A stretch of DNA of 64,000 nucleotides from Amyelois transitella (GCF_032362555.1 NC_083515.1:10885001-10949000), one strand, 5' to 3'; shown: positions 1 to 10,577, numbered from the stretch's first letter. Translations and numbers: made by a program. Notes: generated by a model not told the origin, from the letters alone.

Positions 1-125
1 GCATTGCATTCTCAGCAATCACACAGCCAACGGGCACCAATACAGTGATATATGCAGGCTGGAACAGTAACAGATTGTCTGCACCTTCAATTCTGTACAA
101 CGTAGAAGCGATCAAGGGAATATGA
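1..125 (+). CDS. Possible C-terminal exon, cut by window edge
   Basis: One frame is open from the first base to a TGA at 123-125, giving about 40 residues that end in SILYNVEAIKGI. The other two forward frames have stops. The composition is not that of any repeat family in the window. No domain is recognised and no AATAAA follows closely, so this could be the end of a gene lying to the left or a chance open frame. Confidence 0.3.
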   Translation, partial: IAFSAITQPTGTNTVIYAGWNSNRLSAPSILYNVEAIKGI

Positions 126-214
126 CATGTCTTTTTTACTTTTGTATTTTATTTTCGCATATTTCCGAATTTTAATGATTTGGTATAGGTACGCAAAAAC
201 ACAATGACACCATA

Positions 215-376
215 CATACATAGATATAATCAAGCCACGTTCAGCTGTATGGCTAAATTGATGGAACTGAGATTCAAATAATGACAGGTTGGCAGCCCAT
301 CAGAATCCCATGTTTATGAGCGTATCCTTTAGTCGCTTTTTACGACATCCATTGGAAAGAAATGGAGTGTGTTAAT
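215..376 (-). mobile_element. SINE-A fragment
   Basis: This copy runs from the ATGT-type tail through the CCACGTTCAGCTG block to the GACATCCAT block. It lacks the 5' GTGCCGTGTGG head and is strongly diverged. Confidence 0.75.
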
Positions 377-949
377 GCCAAAAACGTTACGGTAAGATAG
401 GGTGGCCTAAATGCTAAGGTTCTCCTTTATATCTGAAAGTACAAAACATTCAAATGTATTAAAGATTAATCACATTAAATGTCAGATTTCGCACTCACTC
501 GAAATGCGAATCGGCTGAAACGAAACGCAAAAAAAGTACATTAAACACGAACAATGAATCCGTGGAGAGGCCACAAAGGGAAAGATAACGAACGAACGGA
601 CGGCAAAACAATTTATTATATTAGTCATTCAACCGAATGTACGTACAATAAGTATATTTGCTTGGTAATTTCAGTTTTGAAGCGTCATTTTTGTATGAAG
701 ACTGCTTGTTTGCAAGAATTACTTATACTGCTTTTGTTTGTTTGTAATTTCTTAAATACACAGTAACAAGAAAATAGTAAGTACATATTTATAAAAGAAA
801 CAAATCACTTGCAATGGCGGACTTATCCCATGAAGGGATCTCTTCTTCTTCTTTTTGTTATTTATGAAATTTGTCAACACGGTCGGTGTGGAACATCAGG
901 AAAAATTGGTACGACTATGTTTGCGTTAATTTAGCCGTTTGCATACATT
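377..949. other. No gene recognised
   Basis: This is AT-rich sequence with no splice-bounded exon or known repeat. A 70-codon open frame at 554-766 has no protein-like features and was not accepted. Confidence 0.5.
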
Positions 950-1165
950 GTGCCGTGTGGTTACCGGCACCAATATAAAAAAGAATAGGACCACTACATC
1001 TCTTTCCCATGGATGATAGGCCACGTTCAGCTGTTTGGCTTAATGACAGAATTGAGATTCAAATAGTGACAGGTTGCTAGCAACCATCCCCTAAAACTAG
1101 AATCCCAAGTTTTATTAGCCTTTTACGACACCCATGGGAGATGAGAGAGATGGAGTTGTCCTATT
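950..1165. mobile_element. SINE-A mosaic, head plus inverted piece
   Basis: Bases 950-1012 are the plus-oriented head of SINE-A (TGCCGTGTGG to CCATGGATG). They are joined directly to a minus-oriented body at 1016-1165 that ends again in the head region. This gives a head-to-head arrangement that a single insertion would not make. Confidence 0.8.
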
Positions 1166-1329
1166 CTTTCTATTCCCGAAAAACGAAACAATAAATAAAA
1201 CTTGCATATTTTTCACCTCAGATATTTCTAAGGATAAAGGATCTTTATGGACCCTTCGCACGTCCTCTCCATTCCAGGATCAATGGTCAATAAATCACCC
1301 AGGACGCCTGGACGCCTTCCCTACTTAAT

Positions 1330-2285
1330 GATCCAGTAATAATCTTTTAATCTGTGAAATATACGAGACAGAATTGTAACGAACAATATAATTTGCCCCA
1401 ACTTAATTTTGAATTCGATTTCTAAGTTATAAAAGTTGGCCTTTAATTTTCTTCTTGGGGTGTCGATATCCTATTATCATTTTTTTCCAGTATAATATTC
1501 TGTCATTGTTACAGCGTCGTTACAGTGACTGTCACAGCAGATGCTATATTGTTTGAGGAGAGGAAAATTCCTGAAGTTTATCTTTATAAATATTTGTTAT
1601 AAAATATAGAACAATTAAGTAAGCAGGCATCTTATAACACCAGCCTGCAAATTATTTTGGACCAGATCTCTCTGTATGTTTTGTTATAAATTATTTTTAA
1701 TTCTTTTAGTGTTCCGTATCCATTAAAATGATACTCACAAAAAGACAGGTCGGTTATATATCTTACCTGATTTACATGAAGTGTCATGGTTTTAAGTAAC
1801 AATGTGACTGACTAACGATGTATTTAATAATAAATTGACACTATTTACAAGAAAGGAAAAAATCACTGTTGGCTTGTCTACCCCGCAATGGATATAGACG
1901 TGACTATAAAACAATATTACAAAATATTTCGTGTAATAATTCCAAGGGTGTTAAACGGACGGAGTGTTAAAATGTTATACACGGCCAATATGTTCGAAAA
2001 CTTGTTCGCCGAAATTGGAAACCGTGTGTTTACAATAATTTGCAGTTTAACCTCTGATACAAGAATGATTGATGCCGGTTGCCAAGCTAGCAAACTACAC
2101 CTCAATAGCTTATTCAGGCTTCAATAGCTGCCTATTGATACTTACCTGAGCTTTTCAGCATTGTAAGGTATGAAAAGAATATTGAAATGTTTCAAGAAAG
2201 CGCCAATTTTCACGTTGGAATCAAAAGAGTTGAAGGAAATTAATATTTTATAAATTATGTCGGGACAATCATGTGACTTATTTTA
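1330..2285. other. No gene recognised
   Basis: Nothing supportable was found here. An open frame at 1888-2127 overlaps another at 1917-2105 on the opposite strand, and neither shows a domain. Confidence 0.45.
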
Positions 2286-2287
2286 TA

Positions 2288-2884
2288 CTAGCTGTGCCCG
2301 CGACTTCGTCCGCGTGGAATAGTTATTTTGGGCATCCATTGTTCTTTTTTGTTACGTAGGTACTTTCTGCATTTTCGCTGCAAAAGTGGACTTTTTTATT
2401 CGACAGACCTACAAAATTTCACTTCGAAAATCTACTTTAAACTTTAGAAATGGCTCAAGTTGTGTAAGACGCGACATTTTAAAATTTTCGACATGTTCCT
2501 CGTCCAATCTGGATAGAGTCAGGTGTTAGTTATGACTTGAATTTTTGTCCCGATCACTTTTCCTGCCAAAAAATTAGACTTTCAGAATATTTGTATAAAC
2601 GGTAACAAAATTCATCGGACAGAAACACGGTCAGGAAAAAATGTTACAACTTTTGTATTTGAAATTGACAGCGGAAATCCTACTAATATTATAAATGCGT
2701 AAGTTTGTGAGTATGTCAGGATGTCAGTATAGATGTTTGTTACTCTTTCAAGCAAAAACTACTGAACCGATTACAATGATATTTGGTATGTAGGTAGCTG
2801 AAACTCAGAATAACATTTAGGCTACTTTTTATCCCGGAGTTCCCGCGGAGTATCCATGCGGACGAAGTCGCGGGCAGCCTTTAG
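2288..2884 (-). mobile_element. Helitron-like composite
   Basis: A CTAG-terminated end (CTAGCTGTGCCCGCG) opens the segment at 2288. A second complete short element, 2678-2884, lies at its far side, preceded by A and starting TCCTACTAATATTATAA. It ends GCGGGCAGCCTTTAG followed by T, so the terminal CTAG is degraded to TTAG. The A/T flanks and the TC start fit the Helitron insertion rule. Confidence 0.7.
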
Positions 2885-2949
2885 TTGTATTATAAATATT
2901 TTAAAATCAGCCTTGTGGTTTTCGAAACTTTAGAATAGAGCCACTTCAC

Positions 2950-3125
2950 ACCTTTCCCATGGAAGGGATAGACTTATAAACATGGCATTCCCCTTGTAGG
3001 CGATAGGCTACCAACCTGTCACTGTTTGAAACTCAATTCTATCAATAACCCATTCAGCTGAACGTGGCCTTTCAGTATTTTCAAGACTTGTCTCTTTGTC
3101 TACCCCGCAAGGGGCGTGATTGTGA
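2950..3125 (+). mobile_element. SINE-A copy, 5' truncated
   Basis: The copy carries the CTTTCCCATGG, AACCTGTCACT, AGCTGAACGTGGCC and TCTACCCCGCAAGGG blocks in order. The head is missing. Confidence 0.8.
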
Positions 3126-3237
3126 GCTTGTTATAATTTTTGTCTTGTGCACTAACAGCGGAAATTGAAAAATAAATAAATATGAAACTTATTCATCACA
3201 AGTGAATGCGTGCATAGTTAATGATTTTGCTATCTCA

Positions 3238-3398
3238 AGATAAACAGCTAAACGTGGCCTTTTGTTCTTTTCGAGACTGTTGGCTCTGTCTACCCCCGTT
3301 CGGCTGTTAACCTTAATTATAGAATTGAGATTCAAATATTAACAGGTTGCGAGCATGTCGCCTAAAAAATCCCAAGTTTATAAACCGTTACCGGCGTA
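3238..3398. mobile_element. SINE-A tail-to-tail fragments
   Basis: A plus fragment (ACAGCTAAACGTGGCC to TCTACCCCC) is fused at about 3298 to a minus fragment (CGGCTGTTAACC to CCCAAGTTTATAAACC). Confidence 0.65.
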
Positions 3399-3834
3399 AT
3401 AAACCATGTCATAATATTACTTAGCGTCTGTTTTGTTGCATTTTTTATAAAATAAAATATTCTTTAACATCTTGCCGATACAAATTTAAAAAAAATGGAC
3501 ATAAGCGAACTGAACTCTGACGCTTAAAATGGAACAGATTGTGAGAAACTTTTTAATGAAATATTTCCTTTCTGAACTTCTCAAGCTCTCACTCCTCCTG
3601 TTTTTGCAATAAGAGCGAAACTGATTAAAATTCCTACCTTTGTATCACTCGCTGATATAATGCCAGATTCTGAAAGATTTTTTTCAAAACCAAACATATT
3701 AAAAAAGTCTTTTAATAACTTAGTCAGCTAATATTAAGTGATCGATGTCTGTCCTGAATTATATTGCCCGAAAATCGATATGGGGATCTTTATAAGAACA
3801 AAATTAATTATCATAGAATACTTCAATCTTTTGA

Positions 3835-3955
3835 TTTCACAACATTGGTTGACGTCAAATAAATTACTAAAAACTTAGTTGACTGCCGCTTTCAAAGTGT
3901 CAGTGCAGAAGAAGCGGTAATACACTGCACTGCAGTATTTTCTTCAATAACATCA
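3835..3955 (-). mobile_element. Diverged CR1-type LINE 3' end
   Basis: The GCCGCTTTCAAAG...CAGAAGAAGCGG core shared with the CR1 3' UTR family is present. This and the copies near 10.2 and 54.2 kb form an older subfamily with CAGTGCAGAAGAAGCGG in place of CATGTGTAGAAGAAGCGG. Confidence 0.55.
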
Positions 3956-4064
3956 AATGTACAATTATCCAAACTTAGAATAGAAATGTGGACGAGAGAA
4001 TACATTGTTCAGATTAATCTATTTATATGAAATTTTAATAACAAATAAAAAAATATTATAAAAT

Positions 4065-4162
4065 CGTAGGCAGAGACTACCTCTTTCCACTTGCCACGAT
4101 CTCTGCATACTTCCTTCGCTTCGCTCCGGGAAAGAGGCATGATTTTATGTATGTATGTATAA
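4065..4162 (-). mobile_element. RTE-type LINE 3' end, rearranged
   Basis: Bases 4065-4125 are a minus-oriented RTE end (GGCAGAGACTACCTCTTTCCACTTGCC). The copy then flips into the plus-oriented terminus GGGAAAGAGGCATGATTTTATGTATG. Confidence 0.65.
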
Positions 4163-4350
4163 AATCGTATAAACAACAATAACCTCCTTCAATTTACGTG
4201 AATTCTTTTCAATCAGTGCAGTGTCATAATAAATCTAATTTAACAGCACTCTTACATGTAATATGTAAACGTAATAACATATTTTTTAATTTTCCTTTTC
4301 ATGTTCTTAAACACTGTCTGCAAAATGATGTTATAATTCCCTCATAGTGA

Positions 4351-4593
4351 GTGCCGTGTGGTTCCTAGCACCAATAAAAAAAAACAATGGGACCAGTCTG
4401 TCTCATTCCCATGGATGTCGTAAAAGGTGACTAAGGGATAGGTTTATAAACTTGAGATTCTTCTTGTAGGCGATAAGCTAGCAACCTGTCACTATTTGAA
4501 TCTCAATTCTATCATTAAGCCAAACAGCTGAACGTGGCCTATCAGTCTTTTCAAGATTGTTGGCTTTGTCTACCCCGCAAGGTATAAAGACTA
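4351..4593 (+). mobile_element. SINE-A copy, full length
   Basis: This is one of the clearest copies and defines the family. The head is GTGCCGTGTGGTTCC, followed by GGACCA, CCATGGATGTCGTAAAAGG, CTAGCAACCTGTCAC, CAAACAGCTGAACGTGG and TCTACCCCGCAAGG. The usual ATGT tail is absent because SINE-B follows directly at 4597. Confidence 0.88.
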
Positions 4594-4596
4594 TAT

Positions 4597-4850
4597 GACG
4601 GCCTCTATGGCGCAGCGGTAGTACGCTTGTCTGTGATACCGGAGGTCCCGGGTTCGAATCCTGGCCAGGGCATGATGAGAAAAGAACTTTTTCTGATTGA
4701 CCTGGGTCTTGGATGTTTATCTATAAATATATATTCATTATAAAATATAGTATCGTTGAGATAGTATCTCGTAACACAAGTCTCGAACTTACTTCGAGGC
4801 TAACTCAATCAGTGTAAATTGTCCCGTATATATTTATTATTATACATTTA
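4597..4850 (+). mobile_element. SINE-B, tRNA-derived SINE
   Basis: The first 75 bases are tRNA-like. The A-box region is TGGCGCAGCGGTAGTACGC and the B box GGGTTCGAATCCTGG lies in a T-arm-like hairpin. The body follows (TGATTGACCTGGGTCTTGG, GTTACGAGATACTAAC on the other strand) and the 3' end is a TATTTATTATT-rich tail. No pairing acceptor stem is present, so this is not a functional tRNA gene. Confidence 0.88.
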
Positions 4851-5004
4851 TATGTATGTATGTATTCTCATAATATTAAACTTCCATAGCTAAACTTCTA
4901 CGCATGTAACAACTTTTAATCCAATAAGATGGTACATGGTGAAATTCCCACCAGTTTCGCCCTAAAGTTAGACTGACCGCTTGTAAAGTTTACCGTGAGG
5001 AAGG

Positions 5005-5350
5005 ATAAGTTAGCTAACATATGGATAAGGCATAATACATTTTCTTCCTTAACAATTTTAAGAGAAATAATGAGTAAAGTAGAGTGGCGTGTAATGAAAC
5101 GAAATTAATTAGATACATACATATAGTCACGTCTTCATCCCTTGCGGTGTAGACAGAGCAAACAGTCTGGAAAAGACTGATTGCCACGCTCAACTTTTTG
5201 GCTTGATGATAGAATTGAAATTCAAATAGTGACAGGTTGCTAGCCCGTCGTCGACGAAAACAAGATATTATTTGTTGTCTTTAAATAAGGATTTAAAAGT
5301 TTAAGTTAGCTAACATATGGATAAGGCATAATACATTTTCTTCCTTACAA
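5005..5350. repeat. 48-bp direct repeat flanking a SINE-A
   Basis: AAGTTAGCTAACATATGG and about 30 further bases, ending in TTTTCTTCCTTA, occur at 5007-5053 and again at 5303-5348. The copies are nearly identical. A minus-strand SINE-A (about 5113-5255) lies between them. Confidence 0.8.
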
Positions 5351-5481
5351 TAACTATTTAGTGAGTAACGTACATTAGTTTCAGAACTAACCGACACTCT
5401 TACGGTGAGGCAAAAGATCTTATAAAAGGCAGGTATTAATTTTGATGAAATCTTGTAGTTTAGAAGCAATATCATAAATCC

Positions 5482-5672
5482 ATCTCTGTCTGGATGTCGT
5501 AAAAGGCGACTAAGGGACAGGCTTATAACCTTGTGATTCTTCTTTTACGCGATGGGCTAACAACCTGTTACTATTTAAATCAATTCAAATTGAATTCTAT
5601 CATTAACCCTAACAGCTGAACGTGACCTATCAGTCTTTCGAGACTGCTGACTCTTAGTACCTTGCAAGGTTA
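5482..5672 (+). mobile_element. SINE-A copy, 5' truncated
   Basis: This runs from GGATGTCGTAAAAGG to the CCTTGCAAGG block and ends in an AATG repeat instead of ATGT. Confidence 0.78.
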
Positions 5673-5857
5673 ATGAATGATTGAATGAATGAATGAAAGA
5701 AGCAATAATTTTGCAAGTTAGTTGACCATTACAAAGGTTCAGTGCCTAGTTTTCAAATATTTTTTTATCAACTTGAGAAAACTATAGCTACTAATAAGAT
5801 GGCGCTGAAAATAAATCGAGGCCTGTGTTATTTGCGTTGAACACGTCTTATCCTAGG

Positions 5858-6018
5858 GTCAGGTCAAGAGTACCCGAAACCGCCGAGCTTACATGAAGAG
5901 AGTTATGAATGTGGATGAAGCGAAGGAAGTATGCAGAGATCGTGGCAAGTGGAAATAGGTAGTCTCTGCCTACCCCTCCGGGAAAGAGGCGTGATTTTAT
6001 GTATGTATGTATGTATGT
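5858..6018 (+). mobile_element. RTE-type LINE 3' end
   Basis: The copy begins in the coding end (GGGTCAGGTCAAGAGTACCC) and ends GGGAAAGAGGCGTGATTTTATG with ATGT repeats. Read in frame, the family encodes a tail of the form CRDRGKWK...SAYPSGKEA. That resembles the C-terminus of RTE-clade ORFs. Here a TAG replaces one of the WKE codons. Confidence 0.75.
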
Positions 6019-6142
6019 ACGTCTTATCCATGTACCCAACCTTCTTGGATCCTTGTCAACAAGTTTGTATTCAACTCAGCGTGCGGTTTGTGGGTCGTCC
6101 ATCTTAATCAATGGACTTCGGGAGTGGTCAATAGCATCATTA

Positions 6143-6345
6143 TCCTACTAATATTATAATTGCGAAAGTTTGTATGTCAGTATGGATGTTTGTTACTCTT
6201 TAACGCAAAAACTACTGAACCGATTACGATTAAATTTGGTATGTAGGTAGCTGAAGACCCAGAAGAACATTATAGGCTTTTTATTCCAGAGTTCCAGCGG
6301 GATCGACAGGGTTTCGATGCGGACGAAGTCGCGGGCGGCCTCTAG
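6143..6345 (+). mobile_element. Short Helitron-like element
   Basis: It is preceded by A, starts TCCTACTAATATTATAAT and ends GCGGGCGGCCTCTAG followed by T. Helitrons are expected to insert between A and T, start with TC and end with CTRR. At 203 bp it is non-coding and non-autonomous. Confidence 0.82.
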
Positions 6346-6370
6346 TTAAACATAAATACTGCTTTATCAT

Positions 6371-6948
6371 CAGAGCATAGGTGGGCAGATCGGAAAGTTG
6401 CTCAAAATGCGTGATGCATAGAAAGTCACAGGTTTAAATCCCACCTCGGCCATGTGCCAATGACTATTTTCGACAGTTATGTACATTAGTTTGAATACTA
6501 ACTGATGCTCTACGGTGAGGGAAAACATTGTGAGGAAACCTACACATTCAGGAAACTACATTCATACATACATATGGTCACGTCTATATTCCTTGCGGGG
6601 TAGACAGTCTTGAAAAGACTGAATGGCCACGTTCAGCTATTTGGCTTAATGATAGAATTGAGATTCAAATAGTGACAGGTTGCTAGTCCATCGCCTAAAA
6701 AAGAATCCCAAGTTTGTAAGCCTATCCCTTAGGAAACCTTCCTTCAGGAAACTGGATGTGTAAAACCATGATCGATCCAATACGGGTTAGGCTTACCTGC
6801 TAAGGTTGTGGAGGTCAGATGGGAGTCGTTTAGTGTAAAAACCTGACTCACCCAATCCAGGGTCCATGGTCAAAGGCATACCCCGGGCTCCTCTCCAGAG
6901 AGGTGATGCAACCGGGACTAAAGCCAGGAGGAAGAAGAATAAACAACG
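6371..6948 (+). mobile_element. SINE-C, interrupted by SINE-A
   Basis: This tRNA-derived family has a B-box-like segment CAGGTTTAAATCCCACC, then TGAGGGAAAACATTGTGAGG, then GCAACCGGGACTAAAGCC. A 185-bp SINE-A sits inside at 6558-6742. TTCAGGAAACT is present on both sides (6547-6557 and 6743-6753), which is a clean target-site duplication. Confidence 0.85.
6558..6742 (-). mobile_element. SINE-A nested in SINE-C
   Basis: The copy runs from its tail (ACATTCATACATACATATGG) to GCCTATCCCTTAGGAAACC. Its 5' 75 bases were never inserted. It is bounded by the TTCAGGAAACT duplication. Confidence 0.9.
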
Positions 6949-7019
6949 CAAAAACTTCAGTCAAAGACTATTTTAAAACCTACTTTCGCTACCAAGTCAA
7001 AATTCCAGACAGGAATCTA

Positions 7020-7246
7020 ATTATTGATACGAGTGGGAAGACCTAGACAAACGTATCTTGATCAAATTAAGGACGTCCTGGTAAAGGGTCAGGTCAAAAG
7101 TACCCGAAACCGCCGAGCTTGCATGAAGAGAGTTATGAATGTGGATGAAGCGAAGGAAGTATGCAGAGATCGTGGCAAGTGGAAAGAGGTAGTCTCTGCC
7201 TACCCCTCCGGGAAAGAGGCGTGATTTTATGTATATATGTATGTAT
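7020..7246 (+). mobile_element. RTE-type LINE 3' end with coding tail
   Basis: This is the longest uninterrupted stretch of the family. It reads in frame from VGRPRQTYLDQIKDVL through [17 protein letters not shown] to SAYPSGKEA, then a stop and ATGT repeats. It is a 5'-truncated retrotransposon, not a host gene. Confidence 0.82.
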
Positions 7247-7395
7247 TCATACGAGGTCATAAAGACATTATTCTATCTCTGCAAACTCAAATGTTTAACA
7301 AACAAGTTAACGATATATCTTGCCAAAACATTGAGACATACATTGCAACTAAAACAATACTAAATTACTTGTTTGCTAAGTTCCCTTGATACGTC

Positions 7396-7651
7396 ATACA
7401 TATACATATGGTCACGTCTAAATCCCTTGTGGGGTAGACAGAGCCAACAGTTCCGAAAAGACTGAATGGCCACGTTCAGCTGCCCAGCTTAATGATGGAA
7501 TTGTGATCCAAATAGTGACAGGTTGCTAGCCCATCGCCTAAAAAAAAGGATCGCAATTTTATAAGCCTATCCCATAGTCGCCTTTAACGGCATCCATGTG
7601 AAAGAGATGAAGTGGTCCTATTCTTTTTTGTATTGGTGCCGGGAACCACAC
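7396..7651 (-). mobile_element. SINE-A copy, full length
   Basis: The copy is complete from CATACATATGGTCACGTC to GGTGCCGGGAACCACACGGC. Confidence 0.88.
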
Positions 7652-7726
7652 GGCACTCAAACTTTGTTACATCGTCATATTAATCTTGTGATCTAATTTA
7701 TGGTCAATATCTTGTTATTTCTACAG

Positions 7727-7823
7727 GATCCCGTGGGAGATGTGTCCTAGTAATGGCTTCACTTCCCACGGACGAGATATAAGACTGAAACGAAGTAAAA
7801 CTAGTATTAAATTAAGGTCATAA
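7727..7823 (+). CDS. Candidate terminal exon
   Basis: A pyrimidine-rich acceptor (CTTGTTATTTCTACAG) ends at 7726. One frame then stays open for 31 codons to TAA at 7821-7823, beginning IPWEMCPSNGFTSHGRD. The stretch is not one of the repeat families here. No neighbouring exon was found to match its phase, so this is tentative. Confidence 0.28.
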
Positions 7824-7867
7824 AAGAAATACCATATTGGTAGTGGAAGGCCGAGACGAAGGGAACA

Positions 7868-8126
7868 TGCATACATACATATAATCACGTCTATGTCCCT
7901 TGCGGGATAGACAGAGCCGACAGTCTTGTAAAGACTGATAGGCCACGTTCAGCTGTTAGGCTTAATGATAGAATTGAGATTCAAATAGTGACAGGTTGTA
8001 GCCCATCGCCTAAAAAAGAATCCCAAGTTTGTAAGCCTATCCCTTAGTCGCCTTTTACGACATCCATGGGAAAGAGATGGAGTGGTCCTATTCTTTTTCT
8101 ATTGGTGCCGGGAACCACACGGCACG
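7868..8126 (-). mobile_element. SINE-A copy, full length
   Basis: Complete copy with TACATACATATAATCACG at the tail end and CCGGGAACCACACGGCAC at the head. Confidence 0.88.
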
Positions 8127-8452
8127 AAGGGAACCTTGATAAAATCATCACATTCTGATGCCCATTTTTCCATGAGAATTTTGGAGAACCAGAAATAAAT
8201 TAAAGTATTTTTTGTCAACTTTTACAATAACAATATTAACATGATTACATTTATCAGTTCTTTATCGCTCACAGAGCCAACAGTTTCAAAATGACTGATA
8301 CACATCCGCGCATTCGCATCATTGGCATGTGTGCGAATGTGCATATTCCCTTAGTCGCTTTTCACGATGCTAAATAAACATACATGGGACCAGAAATCAC
8401 ATGACAATTTTTTTAACCTTTTTTAAACACTTACATTTACAGTAACTTCTTT

Positions 8453-8680
8453 CTACATACATATGGTCACGTCTATGTCCCTTGCGGGGTAGTCAGAGGC
8501 AACAGTCTTAAAAAGACTGAATGACCACGTTCAGCTATTAGGCTTAATGATAGAATTGAGATTCAAATAGTGACAGGTTGCTAGCCCATCGCCTAAAAAA
8601 GAATCCCAAGTTTGTAAGCCTATCCCTTAGTCGCCTTTTACGACATTCATGGGTTGGTGCCGGGAACCACACGGCACTTC
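8453..8680 (-). mobile_element. SINE-A copy with small internal deletion
   Basis: The segment between GACATTCATGGG and TTGGTGCCGGGAACC has lost the usual AAAGAGATGGAGTGGTCC block, about 30 bases. Confidence 0.86.
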
Positions 8681-8689
8681 TTTCTAAAT

Positions 8690-9085
8690 AAAATAAATCG
8701 AATATAGATTGTATCTCGTATCGAAGTAACCTCGTATCGAAGTCACAATTCCCCGGAGTGAATGAAGAGTTAGCTTGCGTATCCCCTAGGCAATGTGGGT
8801 TATTGTAGACATGTTATTGATATCACACAGACCCCTTGAGATGTGACGATGATAGATTCTTGACGCAATGCCACTATACGGGATGTATTAGGAGGAGAAT
8901 TAATACAAAGAAAGCTGAATAATGACTGATCATTTATTGATGATTATTAAGATTAAATAGAGTTAAAATGAGGTTACACGTGTGGTACAATATAATGAGT
9001 ATAGAAGTATAGAATACATTTAATTGCTACACTACACCACAACGGAGCGATGAGTAAATAAATAATAAATAAATAAATAGGGACA
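8690..9085. other. No gene recognised
   Basis: Unique-looking AT-rich sequence containing a short CTCGTATCGAAGT tandem pair near 8710-8735 and an AATAAATAAATA run at 9055-9080. Confidence 0.45.
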
Positions 9086-9090
9086 TATTA

Positions 9091-9353
9091 CACATACATA
9101 CATACATATAATCACGTCTATATCCCTTGCGGGTTAGACAGAGCCAACGGTCTTGTAAAGACTAATAGGCCACGTTCAGCTGTTTGGCTTTAAGATGGAA
9201 TTGAGATTCAAATAGTGACAGGTTGCTAGCCCATCGCCTAAAAGAAGAATCCCAAATTTATAAACCTACCCCTTAGTCACCTTTTACGACATCTATGGGA
9301 AAGAGATGGAGTGGTCCTATTCTTTTTTCTATTCGTGCCGGGAACCACACGGC
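9091..9353 (-). mobile_element. SINE-A copy, full length
   Basis: Complete, with ACATACATACATATAATC at the tail end. A SINE-B scrap (9358-9430) follows. Confidence 0.87.
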
Positions 9354-9357
9354 AATA

Positions 9358-9430
9358 TACACAGATTGAGTTAGCCTCGAAGTCAGTTCGAGACTTGTGT
9401 TACGAGATACTAATTCAACGATACTATATT
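9358..9430 (-). mobile_element. SINE-B 3' fragment
   Basis: Matches ACAGATTGAGTTAGCCTCG through CAACGATACTATATTT of the SINE-B body. It ends abruptly where the Helitron-like remnant begins. Confidence 0.72.
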
Positions 9431-9653
9431 TCGTCCGCGTAATATTTATTTTAGGCATCATTGAAGCCCTTAAGGATGAATAATTTTCCCCGTTTTTTTT
9501 TTCACATATTCCACTATTTATTTGCTCCTTATAGTTGCAGCGTGATGTTATATAGCCTAAAGCCCTCCTCGATCAATTCAATTCGATCTAGTAGTTCCTG
9601 AGATTAGCGCGTTCAAACAAACAAACTCTTCATCTTTATAATATTAGTATAAA
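9431..9653 (-). mobile_element. Helitron-like element, end truncated
   Basis: CGTCCGCGTAATATTTATTTT leads into the usual interior and the ATTAGTATAAATAAAC terminus. The CTAGCTGTGCCCGCGACTT end is missing. Confidence 0.72.
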
Positions 9654-9656
9654 TAA

Positions 9657-9745
9657 ACTATCGCTGCCCCGTTTCACGTCATAATAAAAAGTGAAACAGC
9701 GATAGTATATAGCGCGATAAAAACAGCATCGCGCGTTAATACACT
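9657..9745. repeat. Double-hairpin repeat, copy 1
   Basis: First hairpin: ACTATCGCTG...TTTCAC pairs with GTGAAACAGCGATAGT. Second hairpin: GCGCGA at 9712-9717 pairs with TCGCGC at 9729-9734 across TAAAAACAGCA. The same two-hairpin order recurs near 13.4 and 26.2 kb. Confidence 0.65.
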
Positions 9746-9802
9746 GTCTCCTGTATGACCTGAGCAAACTTTCCGTAACCCATATTGGATCATGTTTTTA
9801 AA

Positions 9803-10128
9803 TGTAATGTGCTGGGTGGTTTCCGGCACTAATAAAAAAATAGAATAGGACCACTCCACTCCGAAAGGTATTTATAAGGCAGAGTTGACTGTAACACGCT
9901 CATCTGTATGTATGGCTTACTAATGGAATTACTCTTTCCTATGGAAGTCGTAAAAGGTGACTAAGGGAAAGGCTTATAAACTTGGGATTCTTTTCATCGC
10001 CTAGATGGACTAGCAACCTGTCACTATTTGAATTTCAATTCTAACTTTAAGCCAAACAGCTGAACGTGGCCAATCAGTCTTAACAAGACTGTTGGCTCTG
10101 TCTACCCCGCAAGGGATATAGACGTGTT
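9803..10128 (+). mobile_element. SINE-A, split head and body
   Basis: A head fragment (GTGCTGGGTGGTTTCCGGC) at 9803-9865 is separated by about 65 unrelated bases from the body at 9935-10128. Confidence 0.78.
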
Positions 10129-10211
10129 TATGTGTATTTTAAATCTAGTTGCCCTAATGTACAGCATTCCTTACCATGTTACCTAAGGGTGTAACCACAT
10201 ATACACTTAAT

Positions 10212-10330
10212 CTAATTGTTGTTGTTGTTGAAGAAAATGCTGCAGTGAAGTTTGTTACCGCTTCTTCTGCACTGACGCCTTGGAAGCGGCAGTAAACTTA
10301 GTTTTTAAGTAATTTATTTGACGTCAGCCA
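10212..10330 (+). mobile_element. CR1-type LINE 3' end, old subfamily
   Basis: Contains GAAAATGCTGCAGTGAAGTT, CCGCTTCTTCTGCACTGACG and GGAAGCGGCAGT, in the order seen in the longer copy at 46.8 kb. Confidence 0.62.
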
Positions 10331-10577
10331 AGTTGTTAAACCATACGACAATTATTAAGCGATATAATAATATCCTATAATAATGAATAAAAAATTTTGA
10401 ATTTTTTGAATTTTTGAATTTTGTGGTTATCAATCCGCGGTGCGCAAAGGCAGACGCTTGCAAATTTGACAGTGATTAATTGAGACGCCATAATTGTGCG
10501 TAGAGCGCGGAATAATTTATCTTGACGTAAATTAGTTTTTCTGTCTAAGATCTATGGTGTAAAGCTATTTTTACATA

